64,000 nt of DNA from positions 186,001 to 250,000 of the forward strand of contig NZ_VKKZ01000021.1 in the NCBI RefSeq assembly GCF_008271745.1, read 5' to 3'. Each line of letters begins with the position of its first letter. Within the stretch, counting starts at the first letter, position 1. A program made the translations under genes and the position numbers. This stretch comes from Rufibacter glacialis (GTDB taxonomy: Bacteria > Bacteroidota > Bacteroidia > Cytophagales > Hymenobacteraceae). Of the stretch, positions 50,712 through 61,388 are shown one piece after another. The notes under the pieces were generated by a model. The model searched no databases and was not told the DNA's origin. It saw only the letters and a program-made list of their open reading frames with translations.

Positions 50712-53700
50712 TTAAAGTGTCCGTTTGATTTCACGCTCTTCGTAGGCCTCAATGATATCTCCTTGCTGAAGATCATTGAAGTTCTTGATACTGATACCGC
50801 ACTCGTAGCCTTGGCGTACCTCAGAGGCATCGTCTTTGAAGCGTTTCAGAGCCAGGATCTCACCGGAGTGTACCACGATCCCATCACGCACCAATCGGAT
50901 TTTCGAGTTCCGGGTGATGGTACCATCTGTGACCATACAGCCGGCAATGGTGCCCACCTTGGTGATCTTGAACACCTCGCGTACCTCTACGTTGGCCATC
51001 ACCACCTCTTGAACGGTTGGTGCCAACATACCTTCCATGGCGTCTTTCAACTCATTGATGGCATTGTAGATGATAGAGTACAGGCGGATATCGATTTGCT
51101 CGTTCTCTGCCAGTTTGCGGGCATTCACGGATGGACGTACCTGGAAACCAATGATGATGGCATCTGAGGCCGAAGCCAACAGTACGTCTGACTCTGAGAT
51201 CTGGCCTACGCCTTTGCTCAGGATGTTCACCTGCACCTCTTCGGTAGACAGTTTCAGTAAGGAGTCAGAAAGTGCCTCCACAGAACCATCCACGTCACCG
51301 CGTACAATCACATTCAGTTCCTTGAAGGTACCAATGGCCAAACGACGACCGATCTCATCAAGGGTGATGTGTTTCTTGGTACGCATGCTCTGCTCACGCT
51401 GCAACTGCTGGCGGCTCACGGCAATCTCACGGGCTTCACGCTCCGTCTCCATCACCACGAACTTGTCACCGGCTTGCGGCGCCCCGTCAATCCCCAACAC
51501 CTGGATAGGCATGGAAGGACCGGCTTTCTTATGGCGGCGGCCCAACACGTCGGTCATGGCTTTCACCCTTCCGTAATGCGAACCAGCTACCAGAATATCC
51601 CCTATTTGCAGGGTTCCGGTTTGTACCAGCACGGTAGCCACGTAGCCACGGCCTTTATCCAGGGCGGCTTCAATCACGGTACCCACCGCACGGCGTTCTG
51701 GGTTGGCTTTCAGATCCAGTAATTCGGCTTCCAGCAACACTTTCTCCAACAGCTCGTCAATTCCTTGTCCGGTCTTAGCTGAGATCTCCTGGGACTGGTA
51801 CTTACCACCCCACTCTTCCACCAATACGTTCAACTGGGCAAGTTCCTCACGGATTTTGTCTGGGTTGGCGGTTGGTTTATCAACTTTGTTGATGGCAATC
51901 ACGATAGGCGACCCGGCCGCTTGCGCGTGGTTCAGGGCTTCCTTCGTCTGTGGCATCACGCTGTCGTCAGCAGCTACCACAATGATTACCACGTCTGTCA
52001 CCTTGGCACCACGGGCACGCATGGCGGTAAAGGCCTCGTGACCCGGAGTATCCAGGAACGTGATGTCTTTTCCGGCCTCAGTGGTCACCTGGTAGGCGCC
52101 AATGTGCTGCGTGATTCCCCCCGCCTCACCGGCGGTTACCTTGGTTCTTCTTATGTAGTCAAGCAAAGAGGTTTTACCGTGGTCAACGTGACCCATGATG
52201 GTCACAATTGGAGCCCGCGGCCGCAGATCCTCTTCGGCATCGTCCTCTTCAATTCCAATGTTCTCCTCTTCCTCCGCAGAAGCGAACTGCACGTCATAAC
52301 CGAATTCATCGGCAATGATGGTGATGGCTTCAGCGTCAAGGCGCTGGTTGATAGACACGAACATACCCAGGTTCATACAGGTCTTGATCACGTCGTTCAC
52401 GCTCACGTCCATCAGGGCGGCCAAGTCATTGGCTGACACGAACTCCGTTACGCGAAGGATCTTAGACTCCAGCTGTTCCTGTAATCTGCGCTCATCTGCG
52501 GCATCTGCCACGGCAGAGCGTTTTTCTCTCCGGTATTTGGCGCGGTTTCCTTGGTTTCCGCCTTTGCCTCCGCTCAAGCGGGCCAGAGTGGCCTTGATCT
52601 GATCCTGGATTTCCTTGTCCGTTAATTCAGCACGTGGCGCATTGGGTGCACCCGTCCGCTGTCCTGGTCCGCCGGGGCGCTGGCCTGGGCCTCCGCCGCC
52701 TGGACGGTTGCCTTGGTAGCCACCGCCAGCAGGACGGTTGCCTTGCTGGGCTCCACCGGCTCCGCCTTGGCGGTTAGCGGCTTGGCCTGTTCCTAACGGA
52801 CGGTTACTGGTGGCTCTATCACCGGCGCGGTGTCCTTGCGGAGCAGCCGGGTTAGTACCGCCTTGGGCACCGGTTTTAGGTACTTCAATGCGTTTGCGTT
52901 TCTTCTTGTCTCCGCCGCCTTGGCCTGGCTGGCCGGGCGTGCCTGGCTGGTTGCCCCGCCGGCGCTCATCTGAAGATGCCACCGGTTTGCCGCCCTTGCC
53001 ACGACCACCGCTTACCGGTAATTCAATCTTACCAAGTACGGTCAAGCCTTTCAGCTGGTCTGCCTGGGCTTTGATGGTTTCTTTTGGAGCCTCTGGTGTA
53101 CTTGCCTCAGCTGGTTCATCGGGTTTTGAATGAGCAGCAGCAGGGGCCGGAGCTGGGCTAGCGGCTGCGGCTGGTGCCGAAGCCACCGGGGCTGGAGCCG
53201 CTGGTTGCTGGGCCTCTGGAGCCGGCGCTTTAGGCGCTTCCGCCACTGGGGCTGGCGCAGGTGCTGCCACTGGTGCAGCAGGCGCAGGGGTTGGTTCCAC
53301 TGGCGCTGGCGCAGCGGGTTTCTCTACCGCAACGGGGGCCTCAGGAGCCTTTGCTTCTACCGGAGCGGGAGCGGGAGCCGCTGCCGGGGCTGCTGCCACG
53401 GGTTGCGCGGGCGCAACAGGTTTCTCTGCTGCCGGGGCTTCAGGCGCTTTTGCTTCTACCGGTGCCTCTGCCGGCTTGGCCGGTTGGGCCACAGGCGCCT
53501 GGGCTGCCGGAGCCGCAGGGGCTGGAGCCTGCTTGGGAACTGGTCTGCCTTTGGCATCCAACTCAATCTTACCCAGGATTTTGATACCGGGCAAAGAAGA
53601 CGCAGGCGTAGCCGCCGCGGCTGGTTCTGGAGCAGGCGCCTGCACCGCTGGTGCGGCGGGCTTGGGCTGCTCTGCCGGCTGCGTTCTCACCTGGTTGGAT

Positions 53701-53987
53701 TTGATAAACATTTCCGGCTCAGGCTCCGGTTGCTGCTTCTTAGGCTCTGGGCGCTCCTCTGGTTGCGGCTTCTTCCCAGGAAGGTTCAGATCTGCCGCCT
53801 CGGCCTTGGCCTGCATAGAGGAAGCAAACTCTTTCGACAGCATATTGAACTGCTCCGGGGTAATTTTTGAAGTAGGTTTATTCTCGATCTCAACCCCTTT
53901 TTTCCCCAGGAATTCCACTACCGTGGAAAGGCTGATGTTCAAAGTGGTTGCTACCTGTTTAAGCCTCATCGTTCTTTCTTCTGACAT
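50712..53987 (-). CDS. infB: translation initiation factor IF-2
   Basis: 1091 residues from the ATG at 53987 (a TTG two codons upstream is possible). N-terminal domain: [25 protein letters not shown] (helix-turn-helix-like IF2-N, about 7-30). A very long Pro/Ala/Glu-rich low-complexity region (about 85-310) and a Gly/Arg/Gln-rich segment (about 340-460) follow. The second IF2-N region is at about 510-560, the GTPase G1 GHVDHGKT at about 600, then C1/C2 domains. It delivers initiator tRNA to the 30S subunit. It is the third gene of rimP-nusA-infB. Confidence 0.96.
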   Translation of the reverse strand: MSEERTMRLKQVATTLNISLSTVVEFLGKKGVEIENKPTSKITPEQFNMLSKEFASSMQAKAEAADLNLPGKKPQPEERPEPKKQQPEPEPEMFIKSNQVRTQPAEQPKPAAPAVQAPAPEPAAAATPASSLPGIKILGKIELDAKGRPVPKQAPAPAAPAAQAPVAQPAKPAEAPVEAKAPEAPAAEKPVAPAQPVAAAPAAAPAPAPVEAKAPEAPVAVEKPAAPAPVEPTPAPAAPVAAPAPAPVAEAPKAPAPEAQQPAAPAPVASAPAAAASPAPAPAAAHSKPDEPAEASTPEAPKETIKAQADQLKGLTVLGKIELPVSGGRGKGGKPVASSDERRRGNQPGTPGQPGQGGGDKKKRKRIEVPKTGAQGGTNPAAPQGHRAGDRATSNRPLGTGQAANRQGGAGGAQQGNRPAGGGYQGNRPGGGGPGQRPGGPGQRTGAPNAPRAELTDKEIQDQIKATLARLSGGKGGNQGNRAKYRREKRSAVADAADERRLQEQLESKILRVTEFVSANDLAALMDVSVNDVIKTCMNLGMFVSINQRLDAEAITIIADEFGYDVQFASAEEEENIGIEEDDAEEDLRPRAPIVTIMGHVDHGKTSLLDYIRRTKVTAGEAGGITQHIGAYQVTTEAGKDITFLDTPGHEAFTAMRARGAKVTDVVIIVVAADDSVMPQTKEALNHAQAAGSPIVIAINKVDKPTANPDKIREELAQLNVLVEEWGGKYQSQEISAKTGQGIDELLEKVLLEAELLDLKANPERRAVGTVIEAALDKGRGYVATVLVQTGTLQIGDILVAGSHYGRVKAMTDVLGRRHKKAGPSMPIQVLGIDGAPQAGDKFVVMETEREAREIAVSRQQLQREQSMRTKKHITLDEIGRRLAIGTFKELNVIVRGDVDGSVEALSDSLLKLSTEEVQVNILSKGVGQISESDVLLASASDAIIIGFQVRPSVNARKLAENEQIDIRLYSIIYNAINELKDAMEGMLAPTVQEVVMANVEVREVFKITKVGTIAGCMVTDGTITRNSKIRLVRDGIVVHSGEILALKRFKDDASEVRQGYECGISIKNFNDLQQGDIIEAYEEREIKRTL

Positions 53988-54077
53988 GTTCAAATATGCT
54001 GTTATAATTTACTTTTAGTAGTTACTTGTTTCTTACTCATTAAAAAGGATGGGTGGCCTTGACGACTTCGCGTTTTT

Positions 54078-54112
54078 GTCCTCTTCCCCGGAAAATAGGC
54101 CAAAAATGGCAC
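54078..54112. repeat. REP-like palindrome between nusA and infB
   Basis: CCTCTTCCCCGGAAAATAGG with CCAAAAATGGC. It is a weak, degenerate copy of the family, inside the operon between nusA and infB. Confidence 0.4.
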
Positions 54113-54157
54113 CCACCCTCCAGTAAGGTCAAATAACCCGGCACATAAAGCGCACCA

Positions 54158-55411
54158 CTAGTTGTTTTCTTCTGAATCAAACTCTTGGCGGATGATCTGG
54201 AGCAAATCCTCTACGGTCTCTTCTTCAAGCTCCGTACGGCGCACCAAATCTTCCTTGCTGACGGCCATCACGCTGCGGGCTGTATCCAGACCAATGCGCT
54301 TCAGTTCGTCAATCACCCAGCTTTCAATCTCGTCAGAGAATTCAGTCAGGTCAATATCCTCGTCAAACTCCTCGGCTTCGCGGAACACGTCAATCTCCAG
54401 GCCTACCAGTTTACTGGCCAGCTTGATGTTCTGCCCGCCTTTACCAATGGCCAGGGAAACCTGGTCTGGTTTCAGGAACACAGAGGCGCGTCCGGTTTCT
54501 TCGTTTATCTTGATGCTGCTGATCTTGGCAGGGCTCAGCGCCCGCTGGATGTACAGCTCCATGTTGTCTGTGTAGTTGATCACGTCAATGTTCTCGTTCT
54601 CCAACTCCCGCACAATGGTGTGGATACGCGAACCTTTCATGCCCACGCAAGCTCCTACCGGGTCAATACGGTCATCATACGACTCCACGGCCACCTTGGC
54701 GCGCTCACCTGGCTCGCGCACGATCTTCTTGATGGTGATGAGGCCGTCAAAGATCTCGGGCACTTCGCCTTCAAACAGACGCTCCAGGAATTGTGGAGAG
54801 GTACGGGAAAGAATGATCTTTGGGTTACCGTTGATGATCTCCACGCGCTGCACCACCGCCCGCACCACGTCACCTTTGCGGTAACGGTCTTTGGGGATCT
54901 GCTCAGATTTAGGGATCAGCAACTCGTTGTCTTCTGAGTCCAGGATCAACACCTCGCGGTTCCATACCTGATAGACCTCGCCGGAGATGATCTCCCCTAC
55001 CTGGTCTTTGTATTTCTGGTACAGCAAGTCTTTCTCCAGGTCTTTCACGCGCTGAATAAGGGTCTGGCGCGCTGTCAGCACGGCTCTACGGCCGAAGTCT
55101 TCCAGCTTGATCAGCTCAGAAACCTCTTCCCCTACTTCAAAGTCGGGCTCAATCTTGCGGGCCTCAGAAAGGCTGATCTTGTCATCGTCCCAGATATCCT
55201 CTGAGTTATCGTCTACGATCTCGCGGTTACGCCAAATCTCCAAGTCGCCTTTCTCTACGTTCAGGATGATGTCAAAATTCTCATCTGTCGTCCACTTCTT
55301 CCGGATCATAGTGCGGAACACGTCCTCCAAGATCCGCATCATGGTAGGGCGGTCAATGTTCTTGAATTTAGCGAACTCCGCAAACGACTCGATTAATATT
55401 GAACTATCCAT
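54158..55411 (-). CDS. nusA: transcription termination/antitermination factor NusA
   Basis: 417 residues: N-terminal RNAP-binding domain (about 1-125), S1 domain (about 130-200), two KH domains (about 205-340; GACVGMKGSRIHTIVRELENENIDV and SLAIGKGGQNIKLASKLVG) and a short acidic C-terminal part. It controls pausing and termination and pairs with rimP (upstream) and infB (downstream), a conserved bacterial operon. No second C-terminal AR repeats as in E. coli are apparent. Confidence 0.96.
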   Translation of the reverse strand: MDSSILIESFAEFAKFKNIDRPTMMRILEDVFRTMIRKKWTTDENFDIILNVEKGDLEIWRNREIVDDNSEDIWDDDKISLSEARKIEPDFEVGEEVSELIKLEDFGRRAVLTARQTLIQRVKDLEKDLLYQKYKDQVGEIISGEVYQVWNREVLILDSEDNELLIPKSEQIPKDRYRKGDVVRAVVQRVEIINGNPKIILSRTSPQFLERLFEGEVPEIFDGLITIKKIVREPGERAKVAVESYDDRIDPVGACVGMKGSRIHTIVRELENENIDVINYTDNMELYIQRALSPAKISSIKINEETGRASVFLKPDQVSLAIGKGGQNIKLASKLVGLEIDVFREAEEFDEDIDLTEFSDEIESWVIDELKRIGLDTARSVMAVSKEDLVRRTELEEETVEDLLQIIRQEFDSEENN

Positions 55412-55418
55412 GTCTTTC

Positions 55419-55892
55419 TTATTTAAAAGAGATTACAATCTGCGCTTTCACAATGTCTACGTAGGGCACTTTCACGGGCTCCTGCAAAGACACCTTATGT
55501 TTCTGTTTTACCTCTTCGGCAAATAAAATTCCGTCTTCCACTACTTCCTGCAGCACCCCCACTTTCTCTCCGCCTGCCGCCAAGGTGATCTTGATGTTGC
55601 GGCCCACGTTCTTGGCGTACTGGCGGGCCTCCGTAAGGGGATAGTCTACGCCTGGTGAGGAAACCTCAATGGAATACTCCATCTCTTCGCCGTACACCTC
55701 CTCAATCTTCTTGGACACCCGACGGCTGATCTTGGCGCACTGCTGGATGGTGATCCCCTGGTCGCCATCGGCTAGAATGGTCACCTTGGGCCGCACCGGT
55801 GTATCTGACACCTGTACTGACACCAGGAACAAGTCTGGCTCCGGCAACGCTTCCTGCGCAAAATCTGTTATTGTTTTCTGATCTAAGGCCAT
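55419..55892 (-). CDS. rimP: ribosome maturation factor RimP
   Basis: 157 residues from the ATG at 55892 (ALDQKTITDFAQEALPEPD); 33 extra upstream codons in the open frame lack family similarity and overlap the promoter. The core contains the RimP pattern EEMEYSIEVSSPGVDYPLTEARQYAKN. It assists 30S subunit assembly. It starts the rimP-nusA-infB operon and lies 7 bp before nusA. Confidence 0.92.
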   Translation of the reverse strand: MALDQKTITDFAQEALPEPDLFLVSVQVSDTPVRPKVTILADGDQGITIQQCAKISRRVSKKIEEVYGEEMEYSIEVSSPGVDYPLTEARQYAKNVGRNIKITLAAGGEKVGVLQEVVEDGILFAEEVKQKHKVSLQEPVKVPYVDIVKAQIVISFK

Positions 55893-55956
55893 TCGTGCTC
55901 TGGATAACAAATAAAAAGGGGGACTCTCTCGTCCCCTCCATTTCACTTTAATCGCA

Positions 55957-55987
55957 CAAATGTACAAACAAATCCACTGAAACACAA
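55957..55987 (-). promoter_or_regulatory. promoter of the rimP-nusA-infB operon
   Basis: Minus strand: TTGT, 19-nt spacer, TACATTTG. The -7 box is a perfect TAnnTTTG. It predicts a leader of about 60 nt to the rimP ATG. Confidence 0.6.
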
Positions 55988-55992
55988 GCAAC

Positions 55993-56365
55993 AGCGCATT
56001 ATGTACGCGTTAAGATATTATCTGGTGAGAACTGAGAGAAGAAAATACCCAAAACCCATAGCCATAGAACCCAAGGACGCAGGGCTTTCTATATAGGAAT
56101 TAACCTATTGGCTGGGTGAATAGTTCAACGGGCTTATGCTAGATTGAGCCTCTTTTTTAGGAAAAAAGGCAAAAAGCAGCTTCTGAATAGTGAACCCCGT
56201 AGAGACCAGGCACAGTTTTACTCCACGAACTACAGTTTTCAGCAACGGTTGCTTTTGCTTCACGAAATGCAATGACCGAGACCGAAGGCTAACGCTGAGA
56301 CAAGGCAGTGCCTTGTCTCTACCATTTTTGAACCTATTTCCCCAAAATTTGGCTAAAAACGCTTT
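55993..56365. other. repeat-rich gap upstream of rimP
   Basis: There is no gene. REP-like copies lie at about 56148-56178 and 56330-56360, and a GTAGAGAC-bounded element at 56199-56322. Confidence 0.75.
56199..56322. repeat. GTAGAGAC-bounded interspersed element (124 bp)
   Basis: The left end GTAGAGACCAGGCACAG and right end GAGACAAGGCAGTGCCTTG with TCTCTAC are the same inverted ends as the element at 13408-13539. The inner sequence has diverged. Confidence 0.78.
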
Positions 56366-58525
56366 CTAAGAGAACAACCGGAACACCAGGAACGCAGAGC
56401 CATACGCCAGGCCTGTCATATACAACAACTGCAGGATAGGCCATTTCCAGCCTTTGGTTTCGCGGTACACCACGGCCAGGGTGCTCATGCATTGCATGGC
56501 AAAAACGTAGAAGATGAGCAGCGAGAAAGCCCGGGCCGGGGTGAAGAACGGCTGTCCGTTGGCATCTTTCTCGGCCATCAGTTTTTCTTTCACGGTAGAG
56601 ATGTTCTCAGAATCACCCACGCTGTAAATGGTGGAGATAGTGCCTACAAACACCTCGCGGGCGGCAAAAGAAGTCAGCAGCGCAATCCCGATTTTCCAGT
56701 CATAGCCCAACGGACGGATGGCCGGCTCTATGAATTTCCCAAACTGCCCGGCGTAGGAAGCCTCTAACTTCTGCCCACCAATGTGCGCCTCCGCGTCGGC
56801 CTCGTTCAGGTCCAAGGTGGTGAGTTCAGCAGTAGCCCGTTCCTCTGCTTGCTGCATGGCGTTGCCGGGACCATAGGAAGACAACACCCACAAGATCACG
56901 GAGATGGCCAGAATGACTTTACCGGCCTGGAACACGAACGCCTTCACTTTCTCTACAATGGTGAGGCCCACGTTTTTCCAGCGCGGCATCTTGTAGGTAG
57001 GGAACTCCATGATGAAGTAACTGCGCTCTTTCGTTTTCAGCACCCATTTGAGCAAAGCCGCCGAAAAGATAGCCGCTAGAAAACCGATGAGATATAAACT
57101 CATCAGCACCAGTCCCTGCAAGCTCAAAAAGCCTAGGTAATAGGTTTCTGGCACCACCAGCGCAATCATGATGGTGTAGATGGGCAGACGCGCCGAGCAG
57201 CTCATGAGCGGCGTCACGAAGATGGTGATCATGCGGTCTTTCCAGGAGTCAATAGTACGGGTGGCCATGATGGCCGGCACCGCGCAGGCCACGCCTGAGA
57301 TAAGGGGCACCACGCTCTTGCCGTTCAGCCCGAACTTGCGCATGATCTTGTCCATAAGGAAGGTAACGCGGGCCATGTAACCGGTCTCTTCCAGAATAGC
57401 GATAAAAGCGAACAGCAGGGCAATCTGCGGAATAAAGATCAAAACGCCGCCCAAACCGGCCAACACCCCATCGGTGAGCAAGTCTACCAGCGGCCCATCT
57501 GCCTGGGTATGGATCCAGGCGTTCAGGGTGGCTACGCCCGTGTCTATCAGATCCATGGGGTAGGCTGCCCAGGCGAAAATAGCCTGGAAGATCATGAACA
57601 GTACCCCGAAGAAAATAAGGTAGCCAAACACTTTATGCGTGAGCACCTGGTCTAGCTTGTTGCTGAACTGCTCGTTGTTCTCCGCTTTGGTCACGCGCAT
57701 GGCGTCCAGCAGCAGGCCATTGATGCGGGTATACCGGTCAATGGTCTCAGAGGCCTGCAAAGCCTGGGACTGAAAGCCGTACTGTTTCACCAACTCCCCA
57801 ATATACTGCTTGTCGTCTTCTGACAGGAAGGAAAGTTTGTGGTATTGGTGGGCGTAGTGCCAGGCCAGGTAATCATTGCTGAGCTCAAAGTAGTAGCGGA
57901 TCTGGCGCACCATGACCAGCAGGTGCTCCGGGATCTGGAAAAAGGTAGACTTAGGGGCCTCCAGTTCCTGGGAGAGGAGGATCTTCAGCGCCGCCAGGCC
58001 GCTCCCGGTACGGCCGTTGACCGGAATCACGGGCACACCCAGTTCCTGCTGCAACTCCGCCAGGTCAATCTTGACGCCATGCTTCTCCGCCACGTCCATC
58101 ATGTTCAGGGCCAGCACCGCCGGAATCTGGAGATCCGCGAGCTGGGTAAACAGCAGCAGGTTGCGTTTCAGGTTAGCGGCATCTGCGGTGATGATAAGCG
58201 CGTCTGGGTAAGAGTCGGCTTTTTTATCGTGTAAAAGGTCAATGATGACCTTCTCATCTAATGATTTGGGATAGAGGCTGTAGGTGCCGGGCAGATCAAT
58301 GACCTGGGCCTTGAGGCTGGGGGTCAGCTGACTGATGCCGGTTTTCTTGTCCACGGTCACCCCAGGGAAGTTCCCCACCTTTTGGTTCAGCCCGGTCAGG
58401 TGGTTGAACAGCGAGGACTTCCCGGAATTGGGATTGCCGATCAAAGCGATCTTGGCAACCTTGCGGGAAGAAGCAGTGGTGGTATGGGGCACAGAGGCGG
58501 GAGGCGGCGCAAGAACTTGTGACAT
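56366..58525 (-). CDS. feoB: ferrous iron transporter FeoB
   Basis: 719 residues. The N-terminal G domain has G1 GNPNSGKS (30-37), G3 DLPG (77-80) and further NMMD/NGRTG motifs, followed by a GDI-like helical domain. Then come about 8-10 membrane helices with nucleoside-recognition gate segments (GGVLIFIPQIALLFAF). It imports Fe2+ across the inner membrane. The stop is near a repeat-rich gap. It is co-transcribed with feoA just upstream (11-bp gap). Confidence 0.96.
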   Translation of the reverse strand: MSQVLAPPPASVPHTTTASSRKVAKIALIGNPNSGKSSLFNHLTGLNQKVGNFPGVTVDKKTGISQLTPSLKAQVIDLPGTYSLYPKSLDEKVIIDLLHDKKADSYPDALIITADAANLKRNLLLFTQLADLQIPAVLALNMMDVAEKHGVKIDLAELQQELGVPVIPVNGRTGSGLAALKILLSQELEAPKSTFFQIPEHLLVMVRQIRYYFELSNDYLAWHYAHQYHKLSFLSEDDKQYIGELVKQYGFQSQALQASETIDRYTRINGLLLDAMRVTKAENNEQFSNKLDQVLTHKVFGYLIFFGVLFMIFQAIFAWAAYPMDLIDTGVATLNAWIHTQADGPLVDLLTDGVLAGLGGVLIFIPQIALLFAFIAILEETGYMARVTFLMDKIMRKFGLNGKSVVPLISGVACAVPAIMATRTIDSWKDRMITIFVTPLMSCSARLPIYTIMIALVVPETYYLGFLSLQGLVLMSLYLIGFLAAIFSAALLKWVLKTKERSYFIMEFPTYKMPRWKNVGLTIVEKVKAFVFQAGKVILAISVILWVLSSYGPGNAMQQAEERATAELTTLDLNEADAEAHIGGQKLEASYAGQFGKFIEPAIRPLGYDWKIGIALLTSFAAREVFVGTISTIYSVGDSENISTVKEKLMAEKDANGQPFFTPARAFSLLIFYVFAMQCMSTLAVVYRETKGWKWPILQLLYMTGLAYGSAFLVFRLFS

Positions 58526-58536
58526 AGACTAAGCCT

Positions 58537-58746
58537 TTACTTTAACTTGATGGTAGCAGCTTCGTCTAAACGCAGGGAAAGGGTGTAATCGTTCACAATG
58601 ATGGTAATGGGATCGCCCAGGGGGGCGCGGCTGTTGAGTTTCACCTCTTCGCCGGGAATACAGCCCATCTCCAGCAGTTTCAAAGACATCTCAGGGTCGG
58701 TGAGGCAACAGATAATGCCTTTCTCCCCTATTTTCATATCCCGCAC
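58537..58746 (-). CDS. FeoA family protein
   Basis: 69 residues from a GTG at 58746; an ATG four codons later (58737) is also possible. Upstream in-frame residues are rich in Lys/Gln and do not fit the family. The SH3-like FeoA fold is marked by KIGEKGIICCLTDPEMSLKL and LEMGCIPGEEVKLNSRAPLGDP. It stimulates FeoB. A TATCTTTT sequence about 90 bp upstream may be a promoter. Confidence 0.88.
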   Translation of the reverse strand: MRDMKIGEKGIICCLTDPEMSLKLLEMGCIPGEEVKLNSRAPLGDPITIIVNDYTLSLRLDEAATIKLK

Positions 58747-58942
58747 ACTTTTCTGCTGTTCCTGCACCTTCTTCGCTTTATTTAGACTCTTTATAAACTG
58801 TTGCAAGGTACAAGGTGTTCCATTTGAATCCAAAAAGATACGCGCCTTTCCCTCGCCCTCGTCTATAATAGTTTCGTTTTCAGGCCCAAACCAGTATTTA
58901 TTCAGAAACCTTCAGGAGCAGAATCCTGCGGCTTGCCAGCTC

Positions 58943-61222
58943 CTATTTTTGAATAATATAATTATTATACAGCAATTTTTGGTTGGGCAATGGCCAGTAC
59001 ACTCCAGTGCCTACTGGTTTCAGCAGGAAGGAGCTTGCCCATATATCACTGCCCTCTAACCAGATCTTGACAGATTTTGCGGCAGGCAGTTTGGAAAGGG
59101 CAAGGTCAAGCTTCACCCAGCTTCCATACACTTCAAAGGAGGCAGCCCCAAGCACCCTTTCCTGAGCCAGCACGTTGCCCTGGTCATCTACTTGCTCATA
59201 GTGGAGCACTGGCAATTGCCGGTCAGCAGCGGCATTGCTCCAGACAGAGGCTTCCCACAGGGTGTCTTTTCCGGCCGGCAAAGCCCCGTTAAAAAGCACT
59301 AGAGGGCCTTTTCCCACCCGCAGGGCACCTTTCCCGAAAACGCCGGCCGTAGATTCGGCTCCCAATACGGTCCAAACAAAAGGCTTGTCCTGGCTTAGGC
59401 ACCAACTCCCTTTTTTAGGCAAGGCTGCTGAATCTTGAGCAAATTCCTGTGCTATACGCGCCTTTTCATTTTTGCGCAGCGCCTCTAGCGGCAACGTATA
59501 GAAGTCTAAGTTACCCTTCCTGAAAAGGAAGGAGGCTTTCTGCCGGAGTTGCTCCTCTGCGGAAGTTCTCTTTTCTGGGGTGACAATGAGCAGGAAAGGC
59601 TTTTGGTTAGGCAACTTCCCTAAGAGTGATTTCTCAATGAAGGCACTGCTCAGCAACTGGGCCTGGGCCAGCGCCTGAGCTTGCGAGGTGCGGGCCATCA
59701 TCATGGTAGCCAAAGGAAGCCCCGTCTGCAGAGACACCCGCATGCCTTCGTAAACTGATTTGTAGGGATAGCCTACGTCTATCTTCTCTGACCCAATGCA
59801 AAAGTAGGGCAAAGGCACGATGGCCTGAAACTCCTGGACTGCCTGCCCATGGGCTTCCAGCGCCTCCACCAGATTGTCTTCTTGCCCATTGAAGGAATAC
59901 CCCACCGGGAAAGCCCGCAGTGTCTGGAATTCTTTTTTGAGGAAAAAGACCGCATCAAGAGCCCATACAAACAAAGCGGCAGCCAGCACCGTAACGGCTA
60001 CCGTCTTGTTTACTCGCCGCAACCGTCGGTACAAAGCATACAACAAATAAGCCACCACGGAGGCGTACACATAATAGAAAGTCCAGGCAAAGCGGTACAG
60101 CACCCGGAACTGCTCCAGAAAAGGAGACCCTTCCACTATTTCCTCCAGACCATACTTAAGGGGGATGGCCATGGAAAACAAAAGCACTCCTACTGCCGGC
60201 CACACGCTCCATCGCAAGGCACGGGGAAATACCGGTTTCAACATAAGCTGGTATTTTTTCCTGAACACATACCGCAGCCCTTTCCCCACAAAGACCAGCA
60301 CGCAGAAAGTACCAATTATTCCCGCGTAGGCATAACTCACCTGGCGGGAATCCTGCAAGGTGGGGAACACCTTCTGCAGGAGAGGCAGGTAAAAAAGATC
60401 ATAGGGAAAGAAAATACCTTCCAGGTTCGCCCGGTGCACAAAGAAGCCTTCCGGGTGCTGGGGCCGGTCAGGCACCTGGTCTACGGCAGCCATAAACAGC
60501 AGGAACAACGCGCTGGGCAGCAATACCCCCACCAGCAGCTTTGCGGATACCTTGAATTGCTTCTCTTGCAGGGCATAGACCAGCGCCACCCCCACCCCAA
60601 AGAGCCCATTCATGGCCAGAAAATACACATGGATGAACCCGATCGCCAAAGAAACTGCCACATACGCTCCCCACCACTTCCACTCCCCTTGGTTTTCAAA
60701 GTATTTCATCAGCAAAAGCCAGGGCAGCAGCATCGCGAAGGTATAACTGAGCGCATACTGGAAGTCAAACTGTGTGCTCTGCGGGCTCATAGCCACCACC
60801 AATAGCGCCGTGGGCACCGTGTACCAACCCGGCAAATGGAACCTAAGCAATATCCGTTGCATAATCCAGGCCCCAATGGCGAGCGAGAAGATGGAAAACA
60901 GGTTCTGGCCGGCCGTTGCGTACTGCGCTATTGGCCAGACATAGTGGTGAATGAGGGCCAGCGGGAAGGAGAGCAGCGGCTGGTTATCTGAGAAAAGCGC
61001 AAGCTCCCCAAAGGGGTAGTTCATGCCCGTGAACCAAAGCCCCACATTATATTTCACGTAGTACGCCACCACGTAGTAATTCTTGATATGGTCCCCGTGC
61101 ATCTCAAACAGATACCGACCCGGATGCAGAATTACCTCTATGCCCACCACCGCTATAAAGAGAAGCAGCATAGCTCCCGCACTGATCAAGGCATATCTTC
61201 TGGCACCGTACTTATTATCCAT
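58943..61222 (-). CDS. large multi-pass membrane protein (GT-C-like)
   Basis: 759 residues; exact family not recognised. The N-terminal 440 residues hold about 11-12 membrane helices. A loop with HGDHIKNYYVVAYYVKYN (about 41-58) and SDNQPLLSFPLALIHHYVW is reminiscent of GT-C integral-membrane glycosyltransferases or YfhO-like proteins, although no catalytic motif is certain. The C-terminal third (about 440-759) is soluble and probably periplasmic. It is divergently transcribed from a GT2 glycosyltransferase, so both may act in glycan synthesis. Confidence 0.75.
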   Translation of the reverse strand: MDNKYGARRYALISAGAMLLLFIAVVGIEVILHPGRYLFEMHGDHIKNYYVVAYYVKYNVGLWFTGMNYPFGELALFSDNQPLLSFPLALIHHYVWPIAQYATAGQNLFSIFSLAIGAWIMQRILLRFHLPGWYTVPTALLVVAMSPQSTQFDFQYALSYTFAMLLPWLLLMKYFENQGEWKWWGAYVAVSLAIGFIHVYFLAMNGLFGVGVALVYALQEKQFKVSAKLLVGVLLPSALFLLFMAAVDQVPDRPQHPEGFFVHRANLEGIFFPYDLFYLPLLQKVFPTLQDSRQVSYAYAGIIGTFCVLVFVGKGLRYVFRKKYQLMLKPVFPRALRWSVWPAVGVLLFSMAIPLKYGLEEIVEGSPFLEQFRVLYRFAWTFYYVYASVVAYLLYALYRRLRRVNKTVAVTVLAAALFVWALDAVFFLKKEFQTLRAFPVGYSFNGQEDNLVEALEAHGQAVQEFQAIVPLPYFCIGSEKIDVGYPYKSVYEGMRVSLQTGLPLATMMMARTSQAQALAQAQLLSSAFIEKSLLGKLPNQKPFLLIVTPEKRTSAEEQLRQKASFLFRKGNLDFYTLPLEALRKNEKARIAQEFAQDSAALPKKGSWCLSQDKPFVWTVLGAESTAGVFGKGALRVGKGPLVLFNGALPAGKDTLWEASVWSNAAADRQLPVLHYEQVDDQGNVLAQERVLGAASFEVYGSWVKLDLALSKLPAAKSVKIWLEGSDIWASSFLLKPVGTGVYWPLPNQKLLYNNYIIQK

Positions 61223-61242
61223 GCTTTTCTTATTCTATCTGG

Positions 61243-61250
61243 CAAAGGTA
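61243..61250 (-). promoter_or_regulatory. -7 box TACCTTTG of the large membrane protein gene
   Basis: A perfect TAnnTTTG on the minus strand, about 20 bp before the ATG, with a weak TTG-type -33 match. The short leader suggests a near-leaderless mRNA. Confidence 0.45.
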
Positions 61251-61388
61251 AAGGGGTTGTTGCTAACAAGGCCCATAACCGCCTTCATGTACTACCCTAG
61301 CTTATTTGGTTGCAAGCTACTCTCTAAATATCTTTAATTTGCAGTGAATTAACCGCCCACGCCCATAGCCCCTGTATTTGACCTGGTA

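Noticed and set aside
55893-55991. Longer start of RimP at 55991
   Set aside because: It would place the start within the promoter and add a region unlike RimP; the ATG at 55892 fits the family.
58747-58833. Extended FeoA N-terminus beginning at a TTG
   Set aside because: Residues upstream of the GTG are Lys/Gln-rich and unlike FeoA, which normally begins only a few residues before its first glycine.
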